DNA of 64,000 nt from Nitrospirota bacterium (lineage in GTDB: Bacteria; Nitrospirota; Thermodesulfovibrionia; Thermodesulfovibrionales; Magnetobacteriaceae). Positions 43,226-51,356 of this stretch are shown one piece after another. Position 1 is the stretch's first letter, and the number at the start of each line of letters is the position of its first letter. The stretch is taken from contig JADFYO010000012.1 of the NCBI GenBank assembly GCA_015233015.1, positions 1-64,000 of the forward strand. Direction: 5' to 3'. The notes beneath the pieces are model-generated. The model ran no database searches. It was not told the origin of the DNA and saw only the letters and a list, made by a program, of their open reading frames with translations. Position numbers and translations under genes: made by a program.

Positions 43226-43276
43226 CTCTGAATAGTATCTCTGAATAGTATATAATTGTTGGCATATATTTGCCAA
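43226..43276. promoter_or_regulatory. 13-bp duplication and palindromic operator between divergent genes
   Basis: CTCTGAATAGTAT is repeated at 43226-43238 and 43239-43251. TTGGCA (43259-43264) and TGCCAA (43271-43276) form a perfect dyad with a 6-bp A/T centre, between the divergent OYE and DUF218 genes. It looks like a shared operator. Confidence 0.6.
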
Positions 43277-43296
43277 ATCATATATAATTGCGGAGA

Positions 43297-44172
43297 ATGC
43301 TAAAGACTACTCTATTTAAGATGGTTCTGTTGACTTTATTCAACCCGTTGATGCTTTTCTTTATCGGAATGCTCTTTCTGGTCTTTACAAAGAAGAGCAG
43401 GAAGCTTCTTACAATTTTACTGACGCTGTTTTTTTATACCTTCAGCATACCTTTTACATCTCACATGATTTCCGGCTGGTGGGGGGTTGCGGATACATAT
43501 AAACCTAAAGAAAAATATGATGCCGCCGTCGTCCTTGCAGGGGTAGTGGATGTTGAATGGTACATAAAGAAGGATTCACTTTTTTATGTGCCAAATAACT
43601 ACGTACAAACAACCGCCCAAACCGAGAGGCTGCTGGCGGGACTTTACTTTGTAACATCAGGCCAGGCAAACGAGCTGCTGCTTGGCGAATGGATATACAC
43701 TCCCGGCAATAAGACTGAGAAATCAGGCAATAAGACTGAGAAATCCATTAATAAGACTGATAAGTCCTTTAACGAGGCAGAGGAGTCCGTTAACGAGGAA
43801 GAGAAGTCCGTTAACGAGGCAGAGAAGGTGAGGATGTTTCTGGCGTCTCAGGGGATTAGTCAAAACAAGCTCGTTCTTTACGCACAGGTATCGCGGACAT
43901 TAGACGAGGCCAGAGGCGTAAAGGCTTACGTGCGTAAAACGCAGAAAAAGAAGATCCTCCTCGTAACCTCGTGGATGCATATGAGGAGAGCAATTGCCAT
44001 GTTCAGAAACCTCGACCTTTATCCGGATATATTTTCCACGAACAAGCCGCGGCGGAAACTCAAATTTGCGATGTTCGTCCCCTCGCTGCCTGGTTTCACA
44101 GATATGTTTGACTGTATTTATGAGTTAGTGGCGTATAGTTTTTATTTCGCTAAGGGCGACTTGAGGCCCTGA
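43297..44172 (+). CDS. DUF218 (YdcF/ElyC-like) membrane protein with VNTR insertion
   Basis: A 291-residue protein with two N-terminal helices (about 8-35 and 43-60) and a periplasmic DUF218 domain (from about D-A-A-V-V-L-A-G-V near 75, S-R-T-L-D-E-A, L-L-V-T-S-W-M-H-M-R-R-A). ElyC-type proteins act in envelope or undecaprenyl-carrier metabolism; the precise role is open. A 42-residue insertion of six 7-residue units (about 137-178, like N-K-T-E-K-S) splits the domain. ATG 43297 is chosen; a TTG nine bases upstream is also in frame. Confidence 0.82.
   Translation: MLKTTLFKMVLLTLFNPLMLFFIGMLFLVFTKKSRKLLTILLTLFFYTFSIPFTSHMISGWWGVADTYKPKEKYDAAVVLAGVVDVEWYIKKDSLFYVPNNYVQTTAQTERLLAGLYFVTSGQANELLLGEWIYTPGNKTEKSGNKTEKSINKTDKSFNEAEESVNEEEKSVNEAEKVRMFLASQGISQNKLVLYAQVSRTLDEARGVKAYVRKTQKKKILLVTSWMHMRRAIAMFRNLDLYPDIFSTNKPRRKLKFAMFVPSLPGFTDMFDCIYELVAYSFYFAKGDLRP
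43705..43830 (+). repeat. 21-bp tandem repeat inside DUF218 gene, six units
   Basis: Six 21-bp units (43705, 43726, 43747, 43768, 43789, 43810). The first two are almost identical; the rest drift to Asn-Glu-rich forms. All keep the frame. Confidence 0.9.
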
Positions 44173-44188
44173 TGGAGGTTACTAAGTC

Positions 44189-45364
44189 ATGAAAGGAGTA
44201 TGGGTAACAGCCATTGGACTGGTAACGCCGCTCAGGCCGTTTGACACTATAGATGCCTTTTGGGGTGCGCTCACCGGCGGTGAAAACGCGATCAGACTTC
44301 AGCCCCCGCCGCTACTCGATACAGACAGGAAATGGCTTACAGCGGCCATCGAAACAGAGCCGGGGCTGCGTCCCGAGGACAAGTTTCTTTACATAGCGGA
44401 GGCGGCCCTGAAAATGGCAATCGCAGACTCTGGACTAAGCTCCGATGCGCTTAAGAATACAGGGCTAATTGTAGGCAGCATTCTGGGCAATGTCCTTGCG
44501 CGTGAAAGGCAGCTCATAGACGGCAATGGTCAAGCAAGAACTCCTGAAGCCTCTCTGTCGTATCCCGTAGGGTATCTTGGGCAGCGCCTTAAAATTGGAG
44601 GCCAACTGAGCGCCATATCGACGGCTTGCGCCTCCGGCACTGACGCCGTTGGGATTGCGGCAAGAAGAATTGCCGCCGGAGACGCCGATGTAGTCATCGC
44701 CGGAGGAGTTGACGTACTAAGTGACTTTGCCCTTGCGGGGTTTAATATGCTTCAGGCGCTTACGGAGGACATGGTGCGCCCGTTTGACAAGAAAAGGAGC
44801 GGGCTGGCGCTTGGCGAGGGGGCAGCGTTTTTAGTCCTTGAAAATGAGAGCCATGCCCGTGCCCGCGGCGCGAAGTGCTATGGACATGTACTTGGTTATT
44901 CATCATGCGCTGACGCCTCGCACCTCACCGCGCCTCATCGTGAGGGCCGGGGGCTTGCAACCGCCATTACCCATGCCATATCACAAAGCGGCCTTAAACC
45001 TAAAGACATAACTTACATAAATGCCCACGGCACGGCAACCGTGTATAACGACGCAATGGAGACAAAGGCGATAAAAGCGGCCCTGGGCGCGGCGGCCTAT
45101 GCCACACACGTGTCCTCGACGAAGTCAATGCTCGGGCATGCCTTTGGCGCCTCAGGGGCGATTGAGGCCCTGTGTGCCCTGATGGCTATGAAAACAAGCG
45201 TTATCCCTCCGACGATAAATTATCGTTACCCTGACCCGCAGTGCGACCTAAACTATGTACCAAACACGGCGATAACAACGCCCGTGGGGGCGGCGATGTC
45301 CCTTTCGGCAGGATTTGGCGGCCAGAATGCGGCTGTGCTTTTTGGAAGGCCACATGCCCTCTGA
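44189..45364 (+). CDS. fabF: Beta-ketoacyl-ACP synthase (FabF-like)
   Basis: A 391-residue condensing enzyme. The triad is visible: C147 (S-T-A-C-A-S-G), H280 (N-A-H-G-T-A-T) and H317 (K-S-M-L-G-H). K312 is also conserved. It elongates acyl-ACP chains. Its C-terminus overlaps a second, cysteine-less ketosynthase-like gene (ATG 45357), then an AMP-ligase. That context, away from fab genes, suggests a special pathway rather than bulk fatty-acid synthesis. GGAGG lies upstream of the ATG. Confidence 0.9.
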   Translation: MKGVWVTAIGLVTPLRPFDTIDAFWGALTGGENAIRLQPPPLLDTDRKWLTAAIETEPGLRPEDKFLYIAEAALKMAIADSGLSSDALKNTGLIVGSILGNVLARERQLIDGNGQARTPEASLSYPVGYLGQRLKIGGQLSAISTACASGTDAVGIAARRIAAGDADVVIAGGVDVLSDFALAGFNMLQALTEDMVRPFDKKRSGLALGEGAAFLVLENESHARARGAKCYGHVLGYSSCADASHLTAPHREGRGLATAITHAISQSGLKPKDITYINAHGTATVYNDAMETKAIKAALGAAAYATHVSSTKSMLGHAFGASGAIEALCALMAMKTSVIPPTINYRYPDPQCDLNYVPNTAITTPVGAAMSLSAGFGGQNAAVLFGRPHAL

Positions 45365-45944
45365 AACTATGGAAATAGTTGTAACCGGCATAGGATACTC
45401 CTCCTCCTTTGACCACAAGATGGTTGAAGAGACGCTGAATTCAATCCGGCAGCGCACGGGTAAGACAAGGTTTATCCATGACATAGAAAAAAGTGCCGTA
45501 ACAGCCGTCAGCCTTGCCCTCAATGACGCGGGCATTACCTTTCCGTTATTAGAATCAGGCAGAGACGATACCGGCCTCTACATGGGGATTGACGACGCGG
45601 TTGAAGACATAAAAGACGATTTCTTCAGGGGCGTTTTAGGCGATGGAATACTCGGCGCAAGCCCGCTGATGTTTCCCTTCACATCGCCAAACGCATTTTC
45701 CGCCCAGATTACGATAGTGTTTGATATGCGCGGAGAGTGCATATTAATGCCTGTTAACAATTCCTTCGAAGATGTGATAGAATACGCAGTTGCATGTATA
45801 AGAAACGGCTACACAAAGACGGCGGTATCGGGAGGTGTGCGCTGCAAGGGGAACAATATCTATGAGGCGGAGTTCTTTGTCCTTGAAAACGCTCATGCCG
45901 CAAAGGACAGAGGGGCGAAGGCGTATTGCCGCCGGGTTTATTAA
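45357..45944 (+). CDS. Ketosynthase-like protein lacking the active Cys
   Basis: A 195-residue protein starting inside the FabF end (ATG CCC TCT GA overlap). It shares the N-terminal ketosynthase half (I-V-V-T-G-I-G, D-T-G-L-Y-M-G, then F-V-L-E-N) but where the C-A-S-G motif is expected it has G-E-C-I-L-M-P-V-N-N, so the nucleophile is not in place and the C-terminal half is missing. A chain-length-factor-like or decoy partner of the FabF-type protein is possible; family assignment is weaker. Confidence 0.7.
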   Translation, partial: PSETMEIVVTGIGYSSSFDHKMVEETLNSIRQRTGKTRFIHDIEKSAVTAVSLALNDAGITFPLLESGRDDTGLYMGIDDAVEDIKDDFFRGVLGDGILGASPLMFPFTSPNAFSAQITIVFDMRGECILMPVNNSFEDVIEYAVACIRNGYTKTAVSGGVRCKGNNIYEAEFFVLENAHAAKDRGAKAYCRRVY

Positions 45945-45967
45945 ATGATTATTATAATGATTATCAA

Positions 45968-47293
45968 ATGATAGAATTTGACTTGATAGATTTCTCATCC
46001 CCAGGCGATATTAAAACTGTTCAGGACAGGCTGCTCACAGACCTGATTGGACACGTAAGCGGCACAAGCCAGTATTATAAAAACATATTCCGTCAGAACC
46101 ATCTCACCCCTGACGATATAAAGGGTGTAGATGACCTGCATAAGATACCCTTCACAACGAGAGATGACCTTCAGCGTTATAACTGGGATTTCCTTTCCGC
46201 CCCGCGCCACGCTGTCAGGGAGATTGTATCAACCACGGGTACAACGGGCGAGCCGCAGTTCATCGCTATGACCGGCAGCGACATAGACAGGCTCGCCTAT
46301 AACGAACAGCGAAGTTTTACCTATGCCGGTGCAAATCCGGGGGACCTGTTTCACATTGCTGTCACAGGAGATAATCTGTTCATAGCCGGGGCTGCATACT
46401 ATAGGGGGCTGATAAGACTTGGGGCGGCGGTTGCAAGGGTAGGCCCGCAAAACACTATAAGGCAATTTGACCTTATTAAAAAACTACAACCGTTCGGCAT
46501 AGTAGCCGTGCCGTCTTTCATGCTTCACATGGCGCGTGCTGCCCGCGAGTTGAAAATAAATCCACGCGACCTGGGCTTGCAAAAGGCCGTACTGATAGGG
46601 GAGAGCATAAGGGACGCGTCGTTGCGGTCAAACCCGCTTGGGGAACTTGTGGAGGAGGCATTTGGCGAGATATGTTACTCAACGTATGGGATAACCGAGG
46701 GGCAGGTGTCGTTTTGCGAATGCGTCCAAAAAAACGGCCTCCATAGTCATCCCGACCTTGTGATTGCCGAGGTGGTTGACGAAGAGGGTAAGCCCCTTGG
46801 CGACGGTGAAACGGGGGAACTCGTCCTCACAACGCTGCAAATCGAGGGAATGCCGCTAATCAGATACAAAACGGGCGACATCACATTTAAAACAACCAAT
46901 ACCTGCAAATGTGGCCGTAATTCCCTTCGCATAGGCCCGATTATAGGCAGGAAACAGCAGCGCCTAAAGATAAAGGGAGTTACCCTGTATCCCAAAACAA
47001 TAGAAAACGCCATACTTGGAATAAAAGACGTAGTTAACTACCAGATAGAGGCGGTAACAGGGGAAAACCAGTCGGACAGGGTTATCCTGAGAGTAGGCTC
47101 ATTGAGGACAGAAGCTGAATTGCGTCCCGAACTAACAGAGCACCTGCGAGCGAAGGCACGCGTTACCCCGGAGCTGGTAATCGAAAGCCCGGAGGCCGTT
47201 AATGAAAGGTTAACCGAAGGAGGAAGCCGTAAGGCGGTCACCTTCAAAGACAGACGGAGTACCGAAGCCGCCAATGAGCGGCTACAGGGGTGA
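45968..47293 (+). CDS. Phenylacetate-CoA ligase-like AMP-forming ligase
   Basis: A 441-residue adenylate-forming enzyme (from ATG 45968; TTG 45926 is an alternative with GAAGG upstream). Motifs include S-T-T-G-T-T-G-E-P (near 82) and Y-S-T-Y-G-I-T-E-G, then Y-K-T-G-D and a C-terminal subdomain with R-K-Q-Q-R-L-K-I-K-G. Family members activate aryl or acyl acids to CoA or ACP thioesters. It follows the two KS genes and could load their starter or product. The last ~11 codons lie within a palindromic repeat (T-E-A-A-N-E-R-L-Q-G), so the C-terminus has been extended by repeat insertion. Confidence 0.85.
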   Translation: MIEFDLIDFSSPGDIKTVQDRLLTDLIGHVSGTSQYYKNIFRQNHLTPDDIKGVDDLHKIPFTTRDDLQRYNWDFLSAPRHAVREIVSTTGTTGEPQFIAMTGSDIDRLAYNEQRSFTYAGANPGDLFHIAVTGDNLFIAGAAYYRGLIRLGAAVARVGPQNTIRQFDLIKKLQPFGIVAVPSFMLHMARAARELKINPRDLGLQKAVLIGESIRDASLRSNPLGELVEEAFGEICYSTYGITEGQVSFCECVQKNGLHSHPDLVIAEVVDEEGKPLGDGETGELVLTTLQIEGMPLIRYKTGDITFKTTNTCKCGRNSLRIGPIIGRKQQRLKIKGVTLYPKTIENAILGIKDVVNYQIEAVTGENQSDRVILRVGSLRTEAELRPELTEHLRAKARVTPELVIESPEAVNERLTEGGSRKAVTFKDRRSTEAANERLQG

Positions 47294-47312
47294 AGGGGGA
47301 TTATCCCCCTTC
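47259..47312. repeat. Composite palindromic repeat (hairpins B and A), copy 5, inside a gene end
   Basis: Hairpin B (GCCGC 47267-47271, GCGGC 47278-47282) directly joins hairpin A (47292-47312) without the usual linker. The ligase stop lies inside it. Confidence 0.7.
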
Positions 47313-47375
47313 GTCTTTAATCATTTTCCTGTTCTCTATCTTTATGTTATTATATCATTCTATAAGGAGGCCGCC

Positions 47376-48254
47376 ATAGACCTTAAAACCTATTTAAGTG
47401 GAAAGAAGGTGCTTGTCGAGGATTTCGTCAGCAGGTATTTTGAACAACCGATAGCCCCTGAAATCCTCCACAATTCCATGAAATACTCCCTTTTGGCCGG
47501 CGGCAAGAGGATACGCCCGGCGCTCTGCCTGACCGCCTATGAGACGTGCGGCGGCAATGGAGAGGACATCATGCCTCAGGCGGCGGCTATTGAGCTTATA
47601 CACACATATTCCCTTATTCACGACGACCTTCCCGCAATGGACGACGATGACCTGAGACGCGGCAAGCCCACCAACCATGTCATCTATGGCGAAGCAATGG
47701 CTATATTGGCCGGTGACGGCCTGTTGACCGAGGCGTTCAGAATGTTTTCCAGCAATGACAAAATAGCACCGGCAATGCTTCTTAACGCCATACACGAGCT
47801 ATCTTCGGCTGCCGGACTATTTGGGATGGTTGCCGGCCAGGCGATGGATATAATCTCCGAAGGTAAATCGCATGACACCAAAATCCTTGAATTTATCCAC
47901 CGCAACAAGACGGCCGCCCTGTTGAAGGCGTCTGTGCGGCTAGGGGGGATTTTATATAACGCCGAAGATGCGGCAATGTCCTCGCTTACCGGCTATGGCG
48001 AGGCAATAGGTCTGGCGTTTCAGATAGTGGACGATATATTGGACGTGACCGGCACTACGGAGGAACTTGGCAAGCCGCAAGGCTCGGATGAAAATAAAAA
48101 CAAGCTGACCTACCCTGCCGTATATGGCGTGGAGCGGTCAAGGACAATGGCAAAGGAGCAAATTGACAGGGCGCTTCAGTCGGCCGAATTCTTCGGCCCA
48201 AAGGCGCACTGGTTTAAGGAAATCGCGAATTATCTTTTAGAGAGGTCAAATTAA
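47376..48254 (+). CDS. ispA: Polyprenyl synthase (IspA/FPP-GGPP type), apparent AUA start
   Basis: A 292-residue prenyltransferase making FPP or GGPP from IPP and DMAPP. The first Asp motif is in D-D-L-P-A-M-D-D-D-D and the second in Q-I-V-D-D-I-L-D; L-L-A-G-G-K-R-I-R-P and a C-terminal K-A-x-W-F-K-E are present. Family members begin M-D-L-K-x-Y-L. Here the codons are ATA GAC CTT AAA ACC TAT TTA, with AAGGAGG (47364-47370) five bases before ATA 47376. No ATG or GTG fits; the nearest upstream ATG would add about 34 residues from repeat and leader DNA. dxs follows after 6 bp. Confidence 0.88.
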   Translation: MDLKTYLSGKKVLVEDFVSRYFEQPIAPEILHNSMKYSLLAGGKRIRPALCLTAYETCGGNGEDIMPQAAAIELIHTYSLIHDDLPAMDDDDLRRGKPTNHVIYGEAMAILAGDGLLTEAFRMFSSNDKIAPAMLLNAIHELSSAAGLFGMVAGQAMDIISEGKSHDTKILEFIHRNKTAALLKASVRLGGILYNAEDAAMSSLTGYGEAIGLAFQIVDDILDVTGTTEELGKPQGSDENKNKLTYPAVYGVERSRTMAKEQIDRALQSAEFFGPKAHWFKEIANYLLERSN

Positions 48255-48260
48255 AACCCT

Positions 48261-50141
48261 ATGATATTAAAAGATATTAAATCCCCAATGGACATAAAAC
48301 AACTCGAAATAGCGGAACTCGAAGAGCTTGCGCAGGAAATCAGAGACTGCATAATCAACCGTGTCTCGATAAACGGCGGACATCTGGCCTCGAGCCTCGG
48401 CGTCATCGAACTGACAATAGCGATGCACTACGTATTTAAGTCCCCTCACGACAAGATAATCTGGGACGTAGGCCACCAATGTTACCCGCATAAACTTCTA
48501 ACTGGCCGGTACGACGCATTTGATACATTAAGGCAATACGGCGGTATATCGGGCTTCCCGCGCCGGTCTGAAAGTCCCCACGACGCCTTTGGAGCCGGTC
48601 ACAGCTCGACAAGCATCTCGGCGGCCCTGGGTATAGCCGAAGGACGCGAACTGACATCCAGACATTTTAAGGTTATCGCGGTAATTGGAGACGGCGCAAT
48701 GACCGGAGGGCTGGCCTTCGAGGGTCTCAACAACGCAGGCCACCTTAAAAGAGACCTCATTGTTATCTTAAACGACAACGAAATGTCTATCTCTAAAAAT
48801 GTCGGTGCCCTCTCGTCCTATTTAACGAAGATAATGGCTGGAAATCTATATAAAAAACTCAAGCAAGAGACAAAAAACATAATCGAAACCATACCAAAAG
48901 TAGGCGGTCATTTCTCCAAACTTGCTCAAAAGACTGAGGACACGCTGAAGTATTTCATCCTTCCCGGAATGCTTTTCGAGGAGTTAGGGTTTTCCTATAC
49001 CGGTCCGGTCGATGGTCACGACATAACCAAACTCATCGACACGTTTCAGTTTATCAGGCAATCGACAACGCCCATGCTCGTACACGTAGTGACGACTAAG
49101 GGGAAGGGCTATGAATTTTCAGAAAAGAACCCCGCGACATTTCATGGCGTAGGGCCGTTTGAGCTGGATACCGGCGAGCTGAGAACATCTCCGGGAAAAC
49201 CGTCGTTCAGCGCCGTATTTGGCCGGCACCTTACAGATATGGCCGAGAAAGACCCGCGTATAGTGGCAGTTACGGCCGCAATGAAAGAAGGCACCGGGCT
49301 TAGGGAATTTTCTGTACGTTTCCCTGAGAGATTTTACGACGTAGGGATAGCCGAACCCCATGCCGTTACCTTTGCCGCAGGGATGGCCACACAGGGGCTT
49401 CGTCCTGTGGTTGCCATATATTCCACGTTTTTACAGAGGGCATACGACGAAATCATTCACGATGTGTGCCTGCAGAACCTGCCCGTAGTGTTTGCGGTTG
49501 ACAGGTCGGGCATTGTCGGGGAGGACGGCCCGACGCACCACGGCGTTTATGACATATCGTTTTTAAGGCATATCCCGAATCTCACAATTATGTCCCCTAA
49601 GAACTCCATAGAGATGAAAGAAATGCTCAAGCTCGCAGTTGCCCATGAAGGCCCCTCTGTTATCCGCTACTCGAGGGACACTATGAATGAAGAAATCGAG
49701 GCGTCCACTACCCATGTCGAAATGGGGAAGGCCGAGGTCATAGAGGAAGGCGGGGATGTTGCGATACTTGCGGTTGGAAGCTGCGTGCCGGCGGCCGTTG
49801 CCGCTGCCCGCCGCCTGAGAGAAGACGGTATCTCCGCGATGGTAGTAAACATGAGGTTTATAAAACCCCTCGATACGGCGCTCATCATTGAGATTGCCGG
49901 TAGAGTCCGGAAAATCGTCACCGTGGAGGAAAACGTATTGGCAGGGGGCTTTGGCAGTTCAGTTCTGGAATTGCTTAACACGGGTACAGACACTAAAGAT
50001 GTCGATGTTAAAATAGTCGCCCTTCCCGACCGCTTCATCGAGCACGGGAAACAGTCGCTGCTAAGACACCTCTATGCCATAGATGACGACGGTATTTATA
50101 TAGCAGCCCTGTCTCTGATGAAACAACTCAACGAGGTGTAA
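48261..50141 (+). CDS. dxs: 1-deoxy-D-xylulose-5-phosphate synthase
   Basis: A 626-residue TPP-dependent enzyme that makes DXP from pyruvate and glyceraldehyde 3-phosphate, the first step of the MEP pathway. Motifs are G-H-Q-C-Y-P-H-K-L-L-T-G, the TPP site V-I-G-D-G-A-M-T-G-G and N-D-N-E-M-S-I, and R-P-V-V-A-I-Y-S-T-F in the second domain, with V-D-R-S-G-I-V-G-E-D-G-P-T-H-H-G. Length and order are normal. It is six bases downstream of ispA in a common isoprenoid pair. Confidence 0.98.
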   Translation: MILKDIKSPMDIKQLEIAELEELAQEIRDCIINRVSINGGHLASSLGVIELTIAMHYVFKSPHDKIIWDVGHQCYPHKLLTGRYDAFDTLRQYGGISGFPRRSESPHDAFGAGHSSTSISAALGIAEGRELTSRHFKVIAVIGDGAMTGGLAFEGLNNAGHLKRDLIVILNDNEMSISKNVGALSSYLTKIMAGNLYKKLKQETKNIIETIPKVGGHFSKLAQKTEDTLKYFILPGMLFEELGFSYTGPVDGHDITKLIDTFQFIRQSTTPMLVHVVTTKGKGYEFSEKNPATFHGVGPFELDTGELRTSPGKPSFSAVFGRHLTDMAEKDPRIVAVTAAMKEGTGLREFSVRFPERFYDVGIAEPHAVTFAAGMATQGLRPVVAIYSTFLQRAYDEIIHDVCLQNLPVVFAVDRSGIVGEDGPTHHGVYDISFLRHIPNLTIMSPKNSIEMKEMLKLAVAHEGPSVIRYSRDTMNEEIEASTTHVEMGKAEVIEEGGDVAILAVGSCVPAAVAAARRLREDGISAMVVNMRFIKPLDTALIIEIAGRVRKIVTVEENVLAGGFGSSVLELLNTGTDTKDVDVKIVALPDRFIEHGKQSLLRHLYAIDDDGIYIAALSLMKQLNEV

Positions 50142-50147
50142 GAGCAG

Positions 50148-50360
50148 GGCAAACGCACTATATGCGAATTGTTATCATGCCAATGCAATAAATTTGTCAT
50201 TCCGGCTTGTCTGGAATCTGTCTCTCCACTACGTCCGCAAGCCAAATAAGATTCCGGACAAGCCGGAATGACGACAAGGCAAGCCGGGTGGAGACAATTT
50301 TTCTGTCGTGGCTACACTTCTTCCGCGGAGTGAGAGCAAATCTATCATAGTGCGTTTGCC
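50148..50360. mobile_element. Nested palindromic element with GGCAAACGCACTAT ends
   Basis: The 14-bp end GGCAAACGCACTAT (50148-50161) is inverted at 50347-50360, giving a 213-bp element. Nested inside is an inverted repeat, arms at 50196-50218 and 50250-50272, shared with 40251-40324. The outer end also occurs alone at 14219 just past typA. No transposase is coded. Confidence 0.65.
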
Positions 50361-50496
50361 TTGGGGGTTGAGAATAAATATTTGATTTATTTTTTCGTTT
50401 GTGTTAATATGCCCGAAAGGTTACCTGTATGGTATCCTTAAAAGGACTAAATGGAAGAGCAGCTTTCGCTGCTTGATAAAAAATAAGGGGGTCTAT

Positions 50497-51054
50497 ATGA
50501 AAAACAGAGGTTTTTCTACAATTTTGTTACTACTTTTTGTCGTATTAATGGCTTCTACGGCATATGCAGGGCCAAAAATATGGTTAGACAAGACCAACTT
50601 TGGACCTGGGGAAAATATCACCGTACACTTTACGGCTAGCTCTTCTTATGACTCTGACGCGTGGATAGGTATAATTCCTTCTGAAATACCTCACGGTGAA
50701 GAGGAAGTCAATGACAAGTACGATGTTGCATATCAGTACCTGAACAAACGCAGCTCTGGAACGCTCGTATTTGCTGCTCCGGTGAAGACCGGTTCATGGG
50801 ATTTCCGCATGAATGATACTGACAAAAATGGTAAAGAGGTTGCTTCCGTGACCTTTACTGTAGGCTCCGCATCACAAGGACCTGGTTCTTCAGGTAACAG
50901 AGAAGGTGACCCTGTTAGCGTTAAGTGGAAAGGAACATGGTATCCAGCACATGTGCTTAAGGCTAAGGGTGACCAAACTTATATCCATTACGACGGGTAC
51001 GACAATTCATGGGATGAGTGGGTAGGGCCGGACCGTATAAAATCTGCAAGATAA
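50497..51054 (+). CDS. Secreted protein with Tudor-knot-like C-terminal domain
   Basis: A 185-residue exported protein from ATG 50497 (AAGGGGG upstream) with a signal peptide ending T-A-Y-A-G. Residues about 27-125 are an Ig-like beta domain (F-G-P-G-E-N-I-T-V-H-F, D-A-W-I-G-I-I-P, W-D-F-R-M-N-D). Residues about 140-185 (V-K-W-K-G-T-W-Y-P-A-H-V, H-Y-D-G-Y-D, W-D-E-W-V) match the chromo/Tudor-knot fold, which is more often met in eukaryotic chromatin proteins. Function unknown; a binding role at the cell surface is plausible. Confidence 0.75.
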   Translation: MKNRGFSTILLLLFVVLMASTAYAGPKIWLDKTNFGPGENITVHFTASSSYDSDAWIGIIPSEIPHGEEEVNDKYDVAYQYLNKRSSGTLVFAAPVKTGSWDFRMNDTDKNGKEVASVTFTVGSASQGPGSSGNREGDPVSVKWKGTWYPAHVLKAKGDQTYIHYDGYDNSWDEWVGPDRIKSAR

Positions 51055-51356
51055 CGAACGCGTCAATAGTCATGTTGTTTTTGACTTATAGTTAATTATA
51101 ACCTATACTATACACGTTTTCAAACAATGTGTATAGTATAGCCCTATAAAGGCTTGATGTGGGCATGGTTTTTATCCCAATTGCTTATTTCCTCCATCCA
51201 AACGTCAGGGATATTATGAGTTTGCCATACGTATTTGGCCTTAGAGGTAACCCATCATATAAAGATGCCTTATCACTATATCAATCTACCTGAACATTCT
51301 CCTCTGCTTACACCTCGGAAGCGATAAAGTCAGGAGGTATAAGGGTTGTTTGTGCG
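51055..51356. other. Gap with a 13-bp perfect hairpin
   Basis: CTATACTATACAC (51103-51115) pairs exactly with GTGTATAGTATAG (51129-51141). It lies about 50 bp past the Tudor-like gene and may serve as its terminator, though no T-run follows. No gene is seen in the rest. Confidence 0.5.

Noticed and set aside
43705-43830. Possible CRISPR array
   Set aside because: The 21-bp units are contiguous, in frame and without spacers; it is a coding tandem repeat.
47274-47375. N-terminal extension of ispA from an upstream start
   Set aside because: It would be coded by repeat hairpin and leader DNA, and the perfect Shine-Dalgarno lies downstream at 47364.
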